Shown here piece after piece: positions 1 through 6,972 of a stretch of DNA of 20,211 bases. Within the stretch, counting starts at the first letter, position 1; each line of letters begins with the position of its first letter. Source of the DNA: an uncultured Atopobium sp. (lineage in GTDB: Bacteria; Actinomycetota; Coriobacteriia; Coriobacteriales; Atopobiaceae); assembly GCA_946999785.1 (NCBI GenBank), contig CAMQEO010000016.1, positions 1 to 20,211 on the forward strand. Direction: 5' to 3'. The notes beneath the pieces are model-generated. The model was not told the DNA's origin, did no database searches, and saw only the letters and a program-made list of their open reading frames with translations. A program made the position numbers and the translations under genes.

Positions 1-235
1 ATGCAATACGATACGTTAAAACACGCGTTTTACCCGAACCTGCTCCTGCAAGCACCAAAAGAGGACCTTGCGTGCACAATACAGCCTGTTTTTGTTGCGG
101 ATTAAGAGAATCTATATCTACCCTTCTTTGCCGCGCGTGCGGCAAAGCGTCACTTTCACCACTTTGATGACTATGGGACATATCAGCATTAAAATCTTGT
201 GGGGAAAACAATGTATCTTGAGCAACTAACGCCAT
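1..235 (-). CDS. pcrA: UvrD/PcrA-type DNA helicase, N-terminal part (runs off the window)
   Basis: Reading the minus strand from 235 gives 78 codons of the start of a superfamily 1A DNA helicase, the 3'-5' enzyme of nucleotide excision repair and of clearing DNA during replication. The Q-motif region LNPQQKQAV is at residues 44-52 and the Walker A loop GAGSGKT at 64-70, in the context PLLVLAGAGSGKTRVLTYRI that is typical of PcrA/UvrD. The ATG at 235 is chosen because GGAG lies six bases upstream; another ATG two codons earlier (241) abuts that GGAG and is less likely. About 40 residues precede the helicase core, longer than the usual short leader and rich in Ser, His and Gln. The rest of the gene lies beyond position 1, so assignment to PcrA rather than another UvrD paralogue rests on the N-terminus only. 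Confidence 0.85.
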   Translation of the reverse strand, partial: MALVAQDTLFSPQDFNADMSHSHQSGESDALPHARQRRVDIDSLNPQQKQAVLCTQGPLLVLAGAGSGKTRVLTYRIA

Positions 236-256
236 GCACATCTCCAAAATCAAATG

Positions 257-281
257 GTGGCCGCACAAAATATGCAGCCAC
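257..281 (-). terminator. Hairpin between the ABC operon and the helicase gene (possible weak terminator)
   Basis: GTGGCCGCA (257-265) pairs with TGCAGCCAC (273-281) around a 7-base loop, nine pairs with one mismatch on the plus strand that becomes a G-U pair in the minus-strand transcript. On the minus strand it lies 61 bases after the ABC ATPase stop and about 12 bases before the helicase ribosome binding site. Only a broken T-rich run follows (CATTTGATTTT), so it may be a weak terminator or a leader hairpin. Confidence 0.35.
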
Positions 282-342
282 TACACTACCTATTTCTTTT
301 TTAGTTTACACGCATGGCGCGACATTAATTGGAATTGTATGC

Positions 343-1125
343 TTAGTGATTGGTAATAGAGTCCAAAAAGTCCTGCGCACGCTGGGTTTTTGGCTGGGCA
401 AAGAATTCTTGTGGAGAAGCTTCCTCCAAAATTTGTCCATCAGCCATAAACACAATTCGATCGGCAACACGGGCAGCAAAATTCATCTCGTGGGTTACAA
501 CAACCATGGTCATGCCCTCTTTTGCCAACGAAACCATAACATCAAGTACTTCATTAATCATTTCGGGGTCAAGTGCGCTGGTAGGCTCATCAAACAGCAT
601 AACTTCGGGGTGCATTGCAAGCGAGCGAGCAATAGCCACACGCTGCTGCTGGCCACCAGAAAGCTGGGCAGGGACTTTATGTGCTTGTGCTTCTACACCT
701 ACACGCTTTAAAAGCTTGAGAGCTTCAGCTTGTACCTCGTCTTTTGGTCGTTTAAGAACGGCAATTGGCGCCATGCACACGTTATCGAGGATGCTTTTAT
801 GTGCAAACAAGTTAAACGACTGAAAAACCATGCCAATACGGCTTCTCATTGCTGCAAGTTCTTTTCCCTCTTGAGGTAAAGGCTCGCCATCAAGCAGTAT
901 CGAGCCCGAATCAATGGTTTCAAGGCGATTAATTGTTCTACATAAGGTAGACTTTCCCGAACCAGAGGGGCCAATAATTACAACCACTTCACCTGCTTTA
1001 ATAGAGAGGTTTATGTCTTTTAATACATGTAATTTACCAAAATACTTATTCACCGATTTAAACTCAACAACAGGAATATCCTGAGAAGATTTTGGCATTT
1101 CTTCGGCTTGTTTTATATCTTCCAT
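343..1125 (-). CDS. Polar amino acid ABC transporter, ATP-binding protein
   Basis: 260-aa ATPase of the GlnQ/HisP/GluA group that powers uptake of polar amino acids across the cytoplasmic membrane. Visible motifs are Walker A GPSGSGKST (52-60), Q-loop VFQSFNLF (Q102), signature LSGGQQQ (155-161), Walker B VMLFDEP (175-181), D-loop SALD and the H-loop histidine at 212 (VVTHEM). Length and motif spacing are normal for the family. The start at 1125 has AGGGAG five to six bases upstream. It is the last gene of a four-gene unit transcribed leftwards and begins 9 bases after the stop of the second permease. Glutamate, glutamine or another polar amino acid are all possible substrates; the sequence alone does not decide. 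Confidence 0.95.
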   Translation of the reverse strand: MEDIKQAEEMPKSSQDIPVVEFKSVNKYFGKLHVLKDINLSIKAGEVVVIIGPSGSGKSTLCRTINRLETIDSGSILLDGEPLPQEGKELAAMRSRIGMVFQSFNLFAHKSILDNVCMAPIAVLKRPKDEVQAEALKLLKRVGVEAQAHKVPAQLSGGQQQRVAIARSLAMHPEVMLFDEPTSALDPEMINEVLDVMVSLAKEGMTMVVVTHEMNFAARVADRIVFMADGQILEEASPQEFFAQPKTQRAQDFLDSITNH

Positions 1126-1134
1126 ACCGACTCC

Positions 1135-1998
1135 CTAAATTTCGCTCATTTCAACCGACAAATCAACTTTTGAGCTTGACACCGGCACGCTTGTCTTTTT
1201 GGTATACCACTTAGAAATGTTGTTAAGCGACCAGTTAATTGCAATATAGATAAGCGCAACGATCAAATACACCGAAACAAGCGCATCGTAATTAGTAATA
1301 AGAACCCGTGCGTTTTGCAACAAATCGGGATAACTTACAACATAGGCAACCGTAGTGTCTTTCACAACAACAACGAGCTGTGCTATAAGCGCTGGAATAA
1401 CGTAGCGAATTGCCTGTGGCAAAACAACCTTTTGTAACACTTGAGCACGAGTAAAGCCAAGCGCATACGCTGCTTCCTTTTGACCTTTTGCAACAGCATG
1501 TACACCCGAGCGAAAGACCTCCGCCAAAACAGCAGCCGCGGCACACGCCACAGGTAGCGTAATCATCCAAAACGAAGGCATCTTAATGCCATATTGCGGA
1601 ATTACCAAGAAACAAAAGTAAATGAGTAAAAGACTTGGCACTCCACGGAAGAAATCGATACATATACGTGCTGGAATCTTAAGAAAACGATTATGACTTA
1701 TACGGCAAAGCATAAGCACAAGGCCAAGCAATAAAGCAAGAATTCCTGCTACGAGAGCTATCGAAAGCGTGCCAACAAGACCTTGTAATAAAAAGATCCA
1801 CGTTGTAGGTAACAAAAAGAAATTCCAAAATCGAGGTGCCAATTGACCGGTTATGTAAAACCGATACACAATACTTGCTACAAATGCCGCAAGCACAATT
1901 AAAGAAATAGAGGTGAGAGCCGAAACCAACCGTTTTGTTTTAGGGCCAGGCTGCTCAAAGAGCGCGTCACGAACTGATGGATAAGAATTAGTATTCAT
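1135..1998 (-). CDS. Polar amino acid ABC transporter, permease 2
   Basis: 287-aa membrane permease of the HisM/GluD type, with hydrophobic segments beginning near residue 27 and spread to about residue 255. The cytoplasmic EAA loop that docks on the ATPase is clear: GQKEAAYALGFTRAQVLQKV followed by VLPQAIRYVIPAL (about residues 172-204). About 25 hydrophilic residues precede the first membrane segment and a Lys/Ser-rich tail of about 30 residues follows the last. The gene overlaps the upstream permease by four bases (ATGA, 1995-1998), the usual sign of translational coupling. It presumably forms a heterodimeric channel with the product of 1995-2654. Family assignment is firm; substrate is not determined. 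Confidence 0.92.
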   Translation of the reverse strand: MNTNSYPSVRDALFEQPGPKTKRLVSALTSISLIVLAAFVASIVYRFYITGQLAPRFWNFFLLPTTWIFLLQGLVGTLSIALVAGILALLLGLVLMLCRISHNRFLKIPARICIDFFRGVPSLLLIYFCFLVIPQYGIKMPSFWMITLPVACAAAAVLAEVFRSGVHAVAKGQKEAAYALGFTRAQVLQKVVLPQAIRYVIPALIAQLVVVVKDTTVAYVVSYPDLLQNARVLITNYDALVSVYLIVALIYIAINWSLNNISKWYTKKTSVPVSSSKVDLSVEMSEI

Positions 1999-2654
1999 CG
2001 TTTAATTCTCACCATCCTGTCCAGTTTATTTCCTGCATACGCAACCACAATTGAGGCGGAGACATAGCCAAAGGCGGATATGGCAAATGCAGCAACTCCA
2101 CCTACAGCACGCGTGTTAATGTAGGAAACCAGTCCGGTAAGCTCCTGCGGAACAAGCGGCACCTGAGAAGCAATTGCCGTAGTTAATATCAGCGCAATCA
2201 AAAGATTAGTCATAGGAAGCACGCACGAACGCAACGCTTGGGGTAAAATAACAGCCCTTAAACTCTGCATAAACGTAAAGCCAAGTGAGCGAGCTGCCTC
2301 GATTTGACCTAAAGCAATGGTATTGATACCTGTCATAATATTTTCCGAGGCAAATGCCGCACCAATAAGTGCTGCCGTTACCATAACGCAGGCATCATAC
2401 GGCAAAATAATCTTTAAATTTGGAAGAGCATAAACCACAATGACAAGTAAAGAAATTGCAGGTATATTACGAAATATATGTACGTACGCATCCCCTGTTA
2501 AACGCAGTGGATAAATAGGGCTTATACGCATAATCGAAACAATGCATCCAAGAAGAGTGGCACTTACATACGAAATAAGTGCCATCTTCATAGTAACTGT
2601 CCACGCCATTAGATACATCGAACCATACGTAGCCCATAATTCTTGAAATCCCAT
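1995..2654 (-). CDS. Polar amino acid ABC transporter, permease 1
   Basis: 219-aa permease of the HisQ/GluC type with about five membrane segments. The ATPase-docking EAA loop reads GQIEAARSLGFTFMQSLRAV and continues VILPQALRSCVLP. It is the second gene of the leftward operon, 61 bases after the binding-protein stop, and its stop overlaps the start of permease 2 by four bases. Two unequal permeases of about 220 and 290 aa with one ATPase and one binding protein is the layout of GluBCD-type glutamate importers in Actinobacteria, although there the ATPase gene usually comes first and here it is last. The comparison with GluBCD is from general knowledge of that operon; no alignment was run. Confidence 0.92.
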   Translation of the reverse strand: MGFQELWATYGSMYLMAWTVTMKMALISYVSATLLGCIVSIMRISPIYPLRLTGDAYVHIFRNIPAISLLVIVVYALPNLKIILPYDACVMVTAALIGAAFASENIMTGINTIALGQIEAARSLGFTFMQSLRAVILPQALRSCVLPMTNLLIALILTTAIASQVPLVPQELTGLVSYINTRAVGGVAAFAISAFGYVSASIVVAYAGNKLDRMVRIKR

Positions 2655-2715
2655 TATTCCTCGCTTATGAACAACCCTACGATGCTATAACTTAACAAGA
2701 CGTATCTTTACGAGC

Positions 2716-3687
2716 CTATACTCCTATTGAAGGTGGAGTAGGCACTTTGGTAGCCTCGGTGCGGTTGCCAATTGCAACTTTCCATAGTTCTGCCCATAAA
2801 CCAGCATCTTCAACCTTTTTAAGGAACGTGTTAACAAAATCAACACCGTCGCTGTTAAGAGGAAGCCCAATGCCATAATAATCAACCGGGCCAAACGACT
2901 CTCCTACCAGCTTGTATTTGCCTGGATTTCTAACAATTGAACCGCGTTGCATGGTTTCATCGATAACATAAGCGTCTACTCTACCTTGCGAAAGAGCATT
3001 TCGAGCCTCTTCGTCGGTAGTAAACTCTTGAACTTTTGCCTCGGGCGCAAGCTGCTCTAAAATCGTAGGGCCTGTAGAACCCGACTGCGCGGCAACGTTT
3101 TTCTGAGCAAGATCGGACAACCCATTAATAGTAGTGTTGGACTGAGCAACCATAATCCCTTGTTGTGTAGAATAATAAGGGCCTGCAAATGACACGGCTT
3201 TTTTGCGAGCATCCGTTATGGAATACGTTGCAAATACAACATCAACCTGCTCGTTTTGAAGAACCGACTCACGCGTATTAGACGTAACCAAGGTAAGATC
3301 GCTCTTTGACTCATCACCTAAGACATAGCGCGTAAGCAATGAAACCAAACCTGCATCAAAACCACGAATTTTCCCATCGGCTTCGTCAAGAGATGCAAAT
3401 AGAATAGAAGTTTTTACACCACCAACACGAAGCTTTTGTGCTTTTGCCACCTGGCTTGCCCATGTGCTTTTGTCAATATCGGCTTGCGAAGCCACAGGAC
3501 CTTGCGCAATAAGCGCGTCAAATGCTTCTTTATCGATACCTTTAACTGTTGGCTGTTCTTGTGAGGGAGCAACATCTTGTGGTGTACAGGCTGCTTGAGA
3601 TAATCCAACCAAACAACATGCTCCGCCCAAACCTAAGCGAAGAGCTTGTCGTCTTGTGACCGAAGTGTTGAATAACGAAAACGCCAT
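2716..3687 (-). CDS. Polar amino acid ABC transporter, substrate-binding lipoprotein with Tat-like signal
   Basis: 323-aa extracellular binding protein (periplasmic binding protein type 2, SBP_bac_3 family). The N-terminus has a twin-arginine motif VTRRQALRL (Arg12-Arg13), a short hydrophobic stretch, and a lipobox ending at Cys34 (LSQAAC), so it is probably a lipoprotein exported by the Tat route. The mature part shows the family pattern: RVGGVKTSILFASLDEADGKIRGFD is replaced here in full by its positions, about residues 87-111, with the ligand-domain segment VDVVFATYSITDARKKAVSF near 148-167 and DAYVIDE near 238-244. A strong AAAGGAGGT ribosome binding site precedes the ATG at 3687. It is the first gene of the operon, as expected for the component needed in excess. 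The specificity may be glutamate or another polar amino acid. Confidence 0.92.
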   Translation of the reverse strand: MAFSLFNTSVTRRQALRLGLGGACCLVGLSQAACTPQDVAPSQEQPTVKGIDKEAFDALIAQGPVASQADIDKSTWASQVAKAQKLRVGGVKTSILFASLDEADGKIRGFDAGLVSLLTRYVLGDESKSDLTLVTSNTRESVLQNEQVDVVFATYSITDARKKAVSFAGPYYSTQQGIMVAQSNTTINGLSDLAQKNVAAQSGSTGPTILEQLAPEAKVQEFTTDEEARNALSQGRVDAYVIDETMQRGSIVRNPGKYKLVGESFGPVDYYGIGLPLNSDGVDFVNTFLKKVEDAGLWAELWKVAIGNRTEATKVPTPPSIGV

Positions 3688-3714
3688 ATTGCTACCTCCT
3701 TTTGCTTACATCTA

Positions 3715-3735
3715 TAGGTTTGTATCCCAAACCTA
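3715..3735 (-). promoter_or_regulatory. Inverted repeat in the leader of the ABC importer operon
   Basis: TAGGTTTG (3715-3722) and CAAACCTA (3728-3735) form a perfect 8-bp inverted repeat with a 5-base gap, about 20 bases upstream of the ribosome binding site of the binding-protein gene. It could be an operator or a short hairpin in the 5' untranslated region. I do not recognise the motif. Confidence 0.4.
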
Positions 3736-3999
3736 CAACAAAGCGTTACGAATACTTATATACCACCGTTATGCACACTAACGTGCACGTTCGCGCAAGA
3801 CGCTCATAACGGCTACGGCGTATGGGATAATTATAGTACCCAACAAATATTGTATCCGTGTACACAAAACCATAATTTCCTAATCTGAAACGTTAAACTC
3901 ACACGACCTACATGAACACGTAATAATTATGAATTTAGATACAATATTTAAGATATTTTATGGTATAATTATGCATAATTTGTATATAGACTGACGATA
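3736..3999. other. AT-rich intergenic region between uppP and the ABC operon
   Basis: No gene is visible in this stretch. It becomes very AT-rich from 3840 to 3990 and holds a perfect 14-bp palindrome, AATTATGCATAATT (3967-3980), shortly after the uppP stop, plus a short TGCAC/GTGCA inverted repeat near 3772-3787. No convincing T-run terminator for uppP was found. It probably carries the operon promoter (see 3830-3835). Confidence 0.5.
3830..3835 (-). promoter_or_regulatory. Candidate -10 box for the ABC importer operon
   Basis: The minus strand carries a perfect TATAAT here, about 140 bases upstream of the binding-protein start. No good -35 hexamer lies at 16-18 bases, so this is a candidate only. 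Confidence 0.3.
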
Positions 4000-4902
4000 T
4001 TATATAAGCCAAAAATATGTAGCAACGGCAATACCAAGCGCAATTCGATACCACCCAAAAATCGAAAAGTCATGGCGTTTAATATAACGCATAAGGAATT
4101 TAACCACTGCCATAGATACTAAAAACGCTACTAAACATCCCACCGCGAGCGTAGCAGCTTCCATTGTTGAAAAGGTATTCCCCTTTATAAAAAACTTTAC
4201 CAATCGCAATCCAGACGCTCCCACCATAACAGGAACTGCTAAATAAAACGTAAATTGCGCGGCAACACTGCGCGAACAGCCCATAAGCAGCGCTCCAATA
4301 ATGGTAGAACCAGAACGCGAAGTACCTGGAATAATAGAGAGCACCTGAAAACATCCAATTCCAATAGTTTGTTTCCAGCTTAAATTATCTATAGCATGTG
4401 TGGTAATGCGTTTGTCTAAAAACGTGTGCTCACGCTGTTCGCGCTGAACTGCTTTTGCATGTTTACCCTTGTGTATAGCAAGATTACTCTGCGAATCTTT
4501 GAGGCACAAAAACACAACTCCGTATACCACGAGCGCAGCAGCAATGACAAACGGACTGCTAAGATGCTCGTCCATCCAATCGTCCAAAGGAATACCTATA
4601 ACCGCCGCGGGTATGCAGGCAACTATAATTTTTGCCCACAGAGTCCAAATGGAACTACGCTGCGCTTTGGTGAGTGTAAAAGCAAACGGATTAAGCTCCT
4701 TAAAAAAGGACACACACACCGCTAAAATTGCACCAAGCTGTATAACCACCAAAAACATATGCCAAAACGCTGGCGACACATCAAGAACTACAAATTTTTC
4801 GAGCAAAAGCATATGGCCCGTTGAGGAGATGGGCAGCCACTCGGTAATACCTTCGACAATTCCAAATAGCAATGCTTTTAAAAGCTCAATCACGGCAGGC
4901 AT
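4000..4902 (-). CDS. uppP: Undecaprenyl-diphosphate phosphatase UppP/BacA
   Basis: 300-aa integral membrane enzyme that removes one phosphate from undecaprenyl diphosphate, recycling the lipid carrier of peptidoglycan precursors; overproduction in this family gives bacitracin resistance. The two signature regions are present: FGIVEGITEWLPISSTGH (13-30, with Glu17 and Glu21) and the phosphate-binding IPGTSRSGST (191-200, with Arg196). An ATG upstream at 4962 would add 20 residues, but the ATG at 4902 is followed directly by the family's usual N-terminus and has AAGGAG four to five bases upstream, so it is preferred. The loop at about residues 135-175 is long, charged and rich in Lys, His and Gln, which accounts for the length exceeding the roughly 270 aa common in the family. 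The gene stands alone, divergent from the UspA-type gene. Confidence 0.96.
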   Translation of the reverse strand: MPAVIELLKALLFGIVEGITEWLPISSTGHMLLLEKFVVLDVSPAFWHMFLVVIQLGAILAVCVSFFKELNPFAFTLTKAQRSSIWTLWAKIIVACIPAAVIGIPLDDWMDEHLSSPFVIAAALVVYGVVFLCLKDSQSNLAIHKGKHAKAVQREQREHTFLDKRITTHAIDNLSWKQTIGIGCFQVLSIIPGTSRSGSTIIGALLMGCSRSVAAQFTFYLAVPVMVGASGLRLVKFFIKGNTFSTMEAATLAVGCLVAFLVSMAVVKFLMRYIKRHDFSIFGWYRIALGIAVATYFWLI

Positions 4903-4982
4903 GGTACTCCTTATCCTCACATAACAATTGCTTGTTGCTATAGCATAACTTTTACAGAACAATTTTTACCGTTAACAAAAAT

Positions 4983-5013
4983 GTGACACAAAAAACGCTT
5001 AGAATCATATAAA
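4983..5013 (+). promoter_or_regulatory. Candidate promoter for the UspA-type gene
   Basis: GTGACA (4983-4988) and TATAAA (5008-5013) are separated by 19 bases, about 70 bases upstream of the UspA-type start. Spacer length is above the optimum, so support is weak. Confidence 0.3.
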
Positions 5014-5081
5014 CTTGCGCATAAAGATACCTCATGACCTGTATGTCTATATATGATGGTCGCGTACTTTAGGAGGATGTT

Positions 5082-5546
5082 ATGGCTGTCCAACAACAAA
5101 GTGATCAAGAAAAACTTGGCTACTCAACCATTTTCGTAGCACTTGATGGATGCGAACATCAAGATTACGTACTCCAAAAGGCGGCGGAATTTGCACGTAA
5201 TTACCATGCTGAATTAGTTATCGGTCATGTTATAGACGCGTCTGCACTCGAAACCGCAAGTACGTATCCCGCCGATATTTTGCATGGGCTCGAAGAAGGT
5301 TTTAAGTCTTCAATAGCCAAACAGGTAGAAGATCTCAAAGCAGATAAAGACATACAAGGCGTACGCGTACTTATTCGCGCAGGTCGTATTCGTGAAACGC
5401 TTAAGGAAGATATGCTCGATATAGTAACCCCCGATTTAATTATCTGTGGCGCACGCGGACTTTCTTCAATTAAATATGCACTTCTGGGTTCAATTTCTAC
5501 ATTTTTAGTTAGATATCCCAAATGCGATACCCTTGTTATTAAGTAG
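5082..5546 (+). CDS. Universal stress protein, UspA family (ATP-binding type)
   Basis: 154-aa cytoplasmic protein with the Usp fold. The N-terminal strand YSTIFVALDGCEHQDYVLQKA (about 14-34, given here by its first and last residues' region) contains the conserved Asp22, and the C-terminal nucleotide loop is intact: G123-x2-G126-x9-G136-S137, the G-2X-G-9X-G-S pattern of ATP-binding UspA proteins, followed by LVRYPKCDTLVIK, the usual ending. The start is fixed by AGGAGG about six bases upstream. It is a single-domain protein of normal length and appears to be monocistronic. Usp proteins are linked to stationary-phase and stress survival; no specific role can be read from the neighbours. Confidence 0.92.
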   Translation: MAVQQQSDQEKLGYSTIFVALDGCEHQDYVLQKAAEFARNYHAELVIGHVIDASALETASTYPADILHGLEEGFKSSIAKQVEDLKADKDIQGVRVLIRAGRIRETLKEDMLDIVTPDLIICGARGLSSIKYALLGSISTFLVRYPKCDTLVIK

Positions 5547-5574
5547 ATATCCATATATAAACATCCACATAATG

Positions 5575-5590
5575 TCCATGCTCACATGGA
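5575..5590. repeat. Short hairpin after the UspA-type gene
   Basis: TCCATG (5575-5580) and CATGGA (5585-5590) form a perfect 6-bp hairpin with a 4-base loop, 29 bases after the stop. No T-run follows, so it is not a typical terminator. A second hairpin, CAGCAC/GTGCTG (5660-5665 and 5675-5680), lies just upstream of the ribosome binding site of the next gene. Confidence 0.35.
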
Positions 5591-5701
5591 AAGTAGATGA
5601 GAGTGACATATTTAAGGTAATATATAAGGCTAACGAGTCTACAACGGATTACTAACAATCAGCACAGATGTTGAGTGCTGCAGTTACAGGAGATCATTAC
5701 A

Positions 5702-6775
5702 ATGCATAAAGCATGGTATGGTTTCGCCTCTATCTTGTTGGCCGTTTGTGTCGTATGCTCATCTTCTTCTATGATATTTGCAGAGCAAACGGACGACAAC
5801 ACAGTTGATCAACTGCAACAAGAGGTGGAACAATCAGCAAAAGCTTTACAGCAAGCGCAAGAACAGGCAACTCAAGCAGAGCAAAAAGTTCAAGAAAATA
5901 GTAAAAAATTACAAGAATTACAGCAAGAGCTGCCAAACCTTAAAGCACAAGCTGCTCATTCTATTCGTACTATGTATAGAATGAGCAGGTCGAGCTCATC
6001 TTTACTTGAGATGCTCTTATCGGCGCCAGATTTTAATAGCTTTATTTCACTTATGCAGTACCTGAATATTATTCAAACTAAAAATAATGACGCTATAAGT
6101 AAATTGCTTGAAACCGTAAACGATGTTACAAGCACTCAAAAAGAACTTGAGCAAGATAAACAAGAAAAAGACCAAGCGGTTGCGGATGCTTCGGCAACCA
6201 TGAATAAGGCAATAGAGGCACGTACGCGCGCACAACAAGCGGCTGCTGCACGCGCAGAAGCAGAAGCGGCTGCCGCAAAAGCCGCCGAAGAAAAAGCTCG
6301 TCAGGCCGAAGGCTCAACGTTTACAACCGCTTCGGGTAATACCGTTACGGTAGGCGCAGCAAATTCACCATTATCACAGGTAAATATGGGTACTGACCGA
6401 GATTCATTTGTTGCCAAATGGGCAAGCCGTATCAATTCATATTTAAGCGGTTCTCCTCTTGCAGGACATGGACAAACCTTTGCCGAGGCAGCATGGGATA
6501 ACGGCGTTGATCCTCGATGGTCGCCTGCAATCTCTACGGTTGAAAGCTCCAAAGGTGCGTATTGTTTTAGGCCACATAACGCTTGGGGCTGGGGCAATAC
6601 AAGCTGGAGCGACTGGGACACAGCTATTAGAGCACATGTTTCGGGCCTTGCACAAGGATACGGCGGAGGACTTACTCCCTCTGCAGCACGTAAATACTGT
6701 CCGCCTAAAAAAGATGACCCTAATGCTGATGTCTTTTGGTACAGTCGTTGCAGCGAAGAAATGAGCCTTATATAG
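5702..6775 (+). CDS. Exported coiled-coil protein with lysozyme-like C-terminal domain (probable cell wall hydrolase)
   Basis: 357-aa secreted protein. A signal peptide covers residues 1-27 (MHKAW, hydrophobic core, ending IFA before EQTDDN). Residues about 33-200 form a long Gln/Glu/Ala-rich coiled coil resembling the PcsB/CwlO-type N-terminal module, including the hydrophobic LLEMLLSAPDFNSFISLMQY break (about 101-120) seen in such proteins. A linker (204-228) leads to a C-terminal domain of about 125 residues, WASRINSYL...PRWSPAISTVESSKG...NAWGWG, which looks like a small lysozyme/transglycosylase-like or glucosaminidase-like fold with Glu281 as the candidate catalytic acid. The ATG at 5702 is preferred over an upstream one at 5675 because AGGAG precedes it and the signal peptide follows directly. 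Three Cys (288, 333, 350) are in the exported domain. Function is inferred from architecture. Confidence 0.8.
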   Translation: MHKAWYGFASILLAVCVVCSSSSMIFAEQTDDNTVDQLQQEVEQSAKALQQAQEQATQAEQKVQENSKKLQELQQELPNLKAQAAHSIRTMYRMSRSSSSLLEMLLSAPDFNSFISLMQYLNIIQTKNNDAISKLLETVNDVTSTQKELEQDKQEKDQAVADASATMNKAIEARTRAQQAAAARAEAEAAAAKAAEEKARQAEGSTFTTASGNTVTVGAANSPLSQVNMGTDRDSFVAKWASRINSYLSGSPLAGHGQTFAEAAWDNGVDPRWSPAISTVESSKGAYCFRPHNAWGWGNTSWSDWDTAIRAHVSGLAQGYGGGLTPSAARKYCPPKKDDPNADVFWYSRCSEEMSLI

Positions 6776-6801
6776 CAGTTAATAACAGCAGATTACAGAC
6801 T

Positions 6802-6850
6802 CCACCCCTTTAATTGATGTTCCTGAACTCAAATTAAAGGGGTGGTTTTT
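6802..6850 (+). terminator. Intrinsic terminator of the wall-hydrolase gene
   Basis: A perfect 14-bp stem, CCACCCCTTTAATT (6802-6815) with AATTAAAGGGGTGG (6832-6845), closes a 16-base loop and is followed at once by TTTTT. It starts 26 bases after the stop codon. No T-run is present on the opposite strand, so it works for rightward transcription. Confidence 0.93.
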
Positions 6851-6972
6851 GTTCTAAGGATCTCTGCTTTGGTCAGCTCATGGGCGGCGTTTTGAGCAAC
6901 TTAATCTTGAGCAGGCTTGTTTTATACGGTTTCTCTTTGGCGTTTTTGTTCTTGCAAGCAGATACACAAAGC

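Noticed and set aside
199..823. Two rightward open frames (170 and 157 codons) opposite the ABC ATPase gene
   Set aside because: Both lie antisense to a clear ATPase with all motifs, and neither has a ribosome binding site or recognisable protein features.
3967..3980. ArgR-type operator suggested by the palindrome AATTATGCATAATT
   Set aside because: The match to an ArgR box (TGAAT-W4-ATTCA type) is poor and the site is about 130 bases upstream of the best -10 box; kept only as an unassigned palindrome.
5547..5701. Possible c-di-AMP riboswitch upstream of the wall-hydrolase gene
   Set aside because: Such riboswitches often precede wall-hydrolase genes, but the conserved blocks are absent; only two short hairpins are present.
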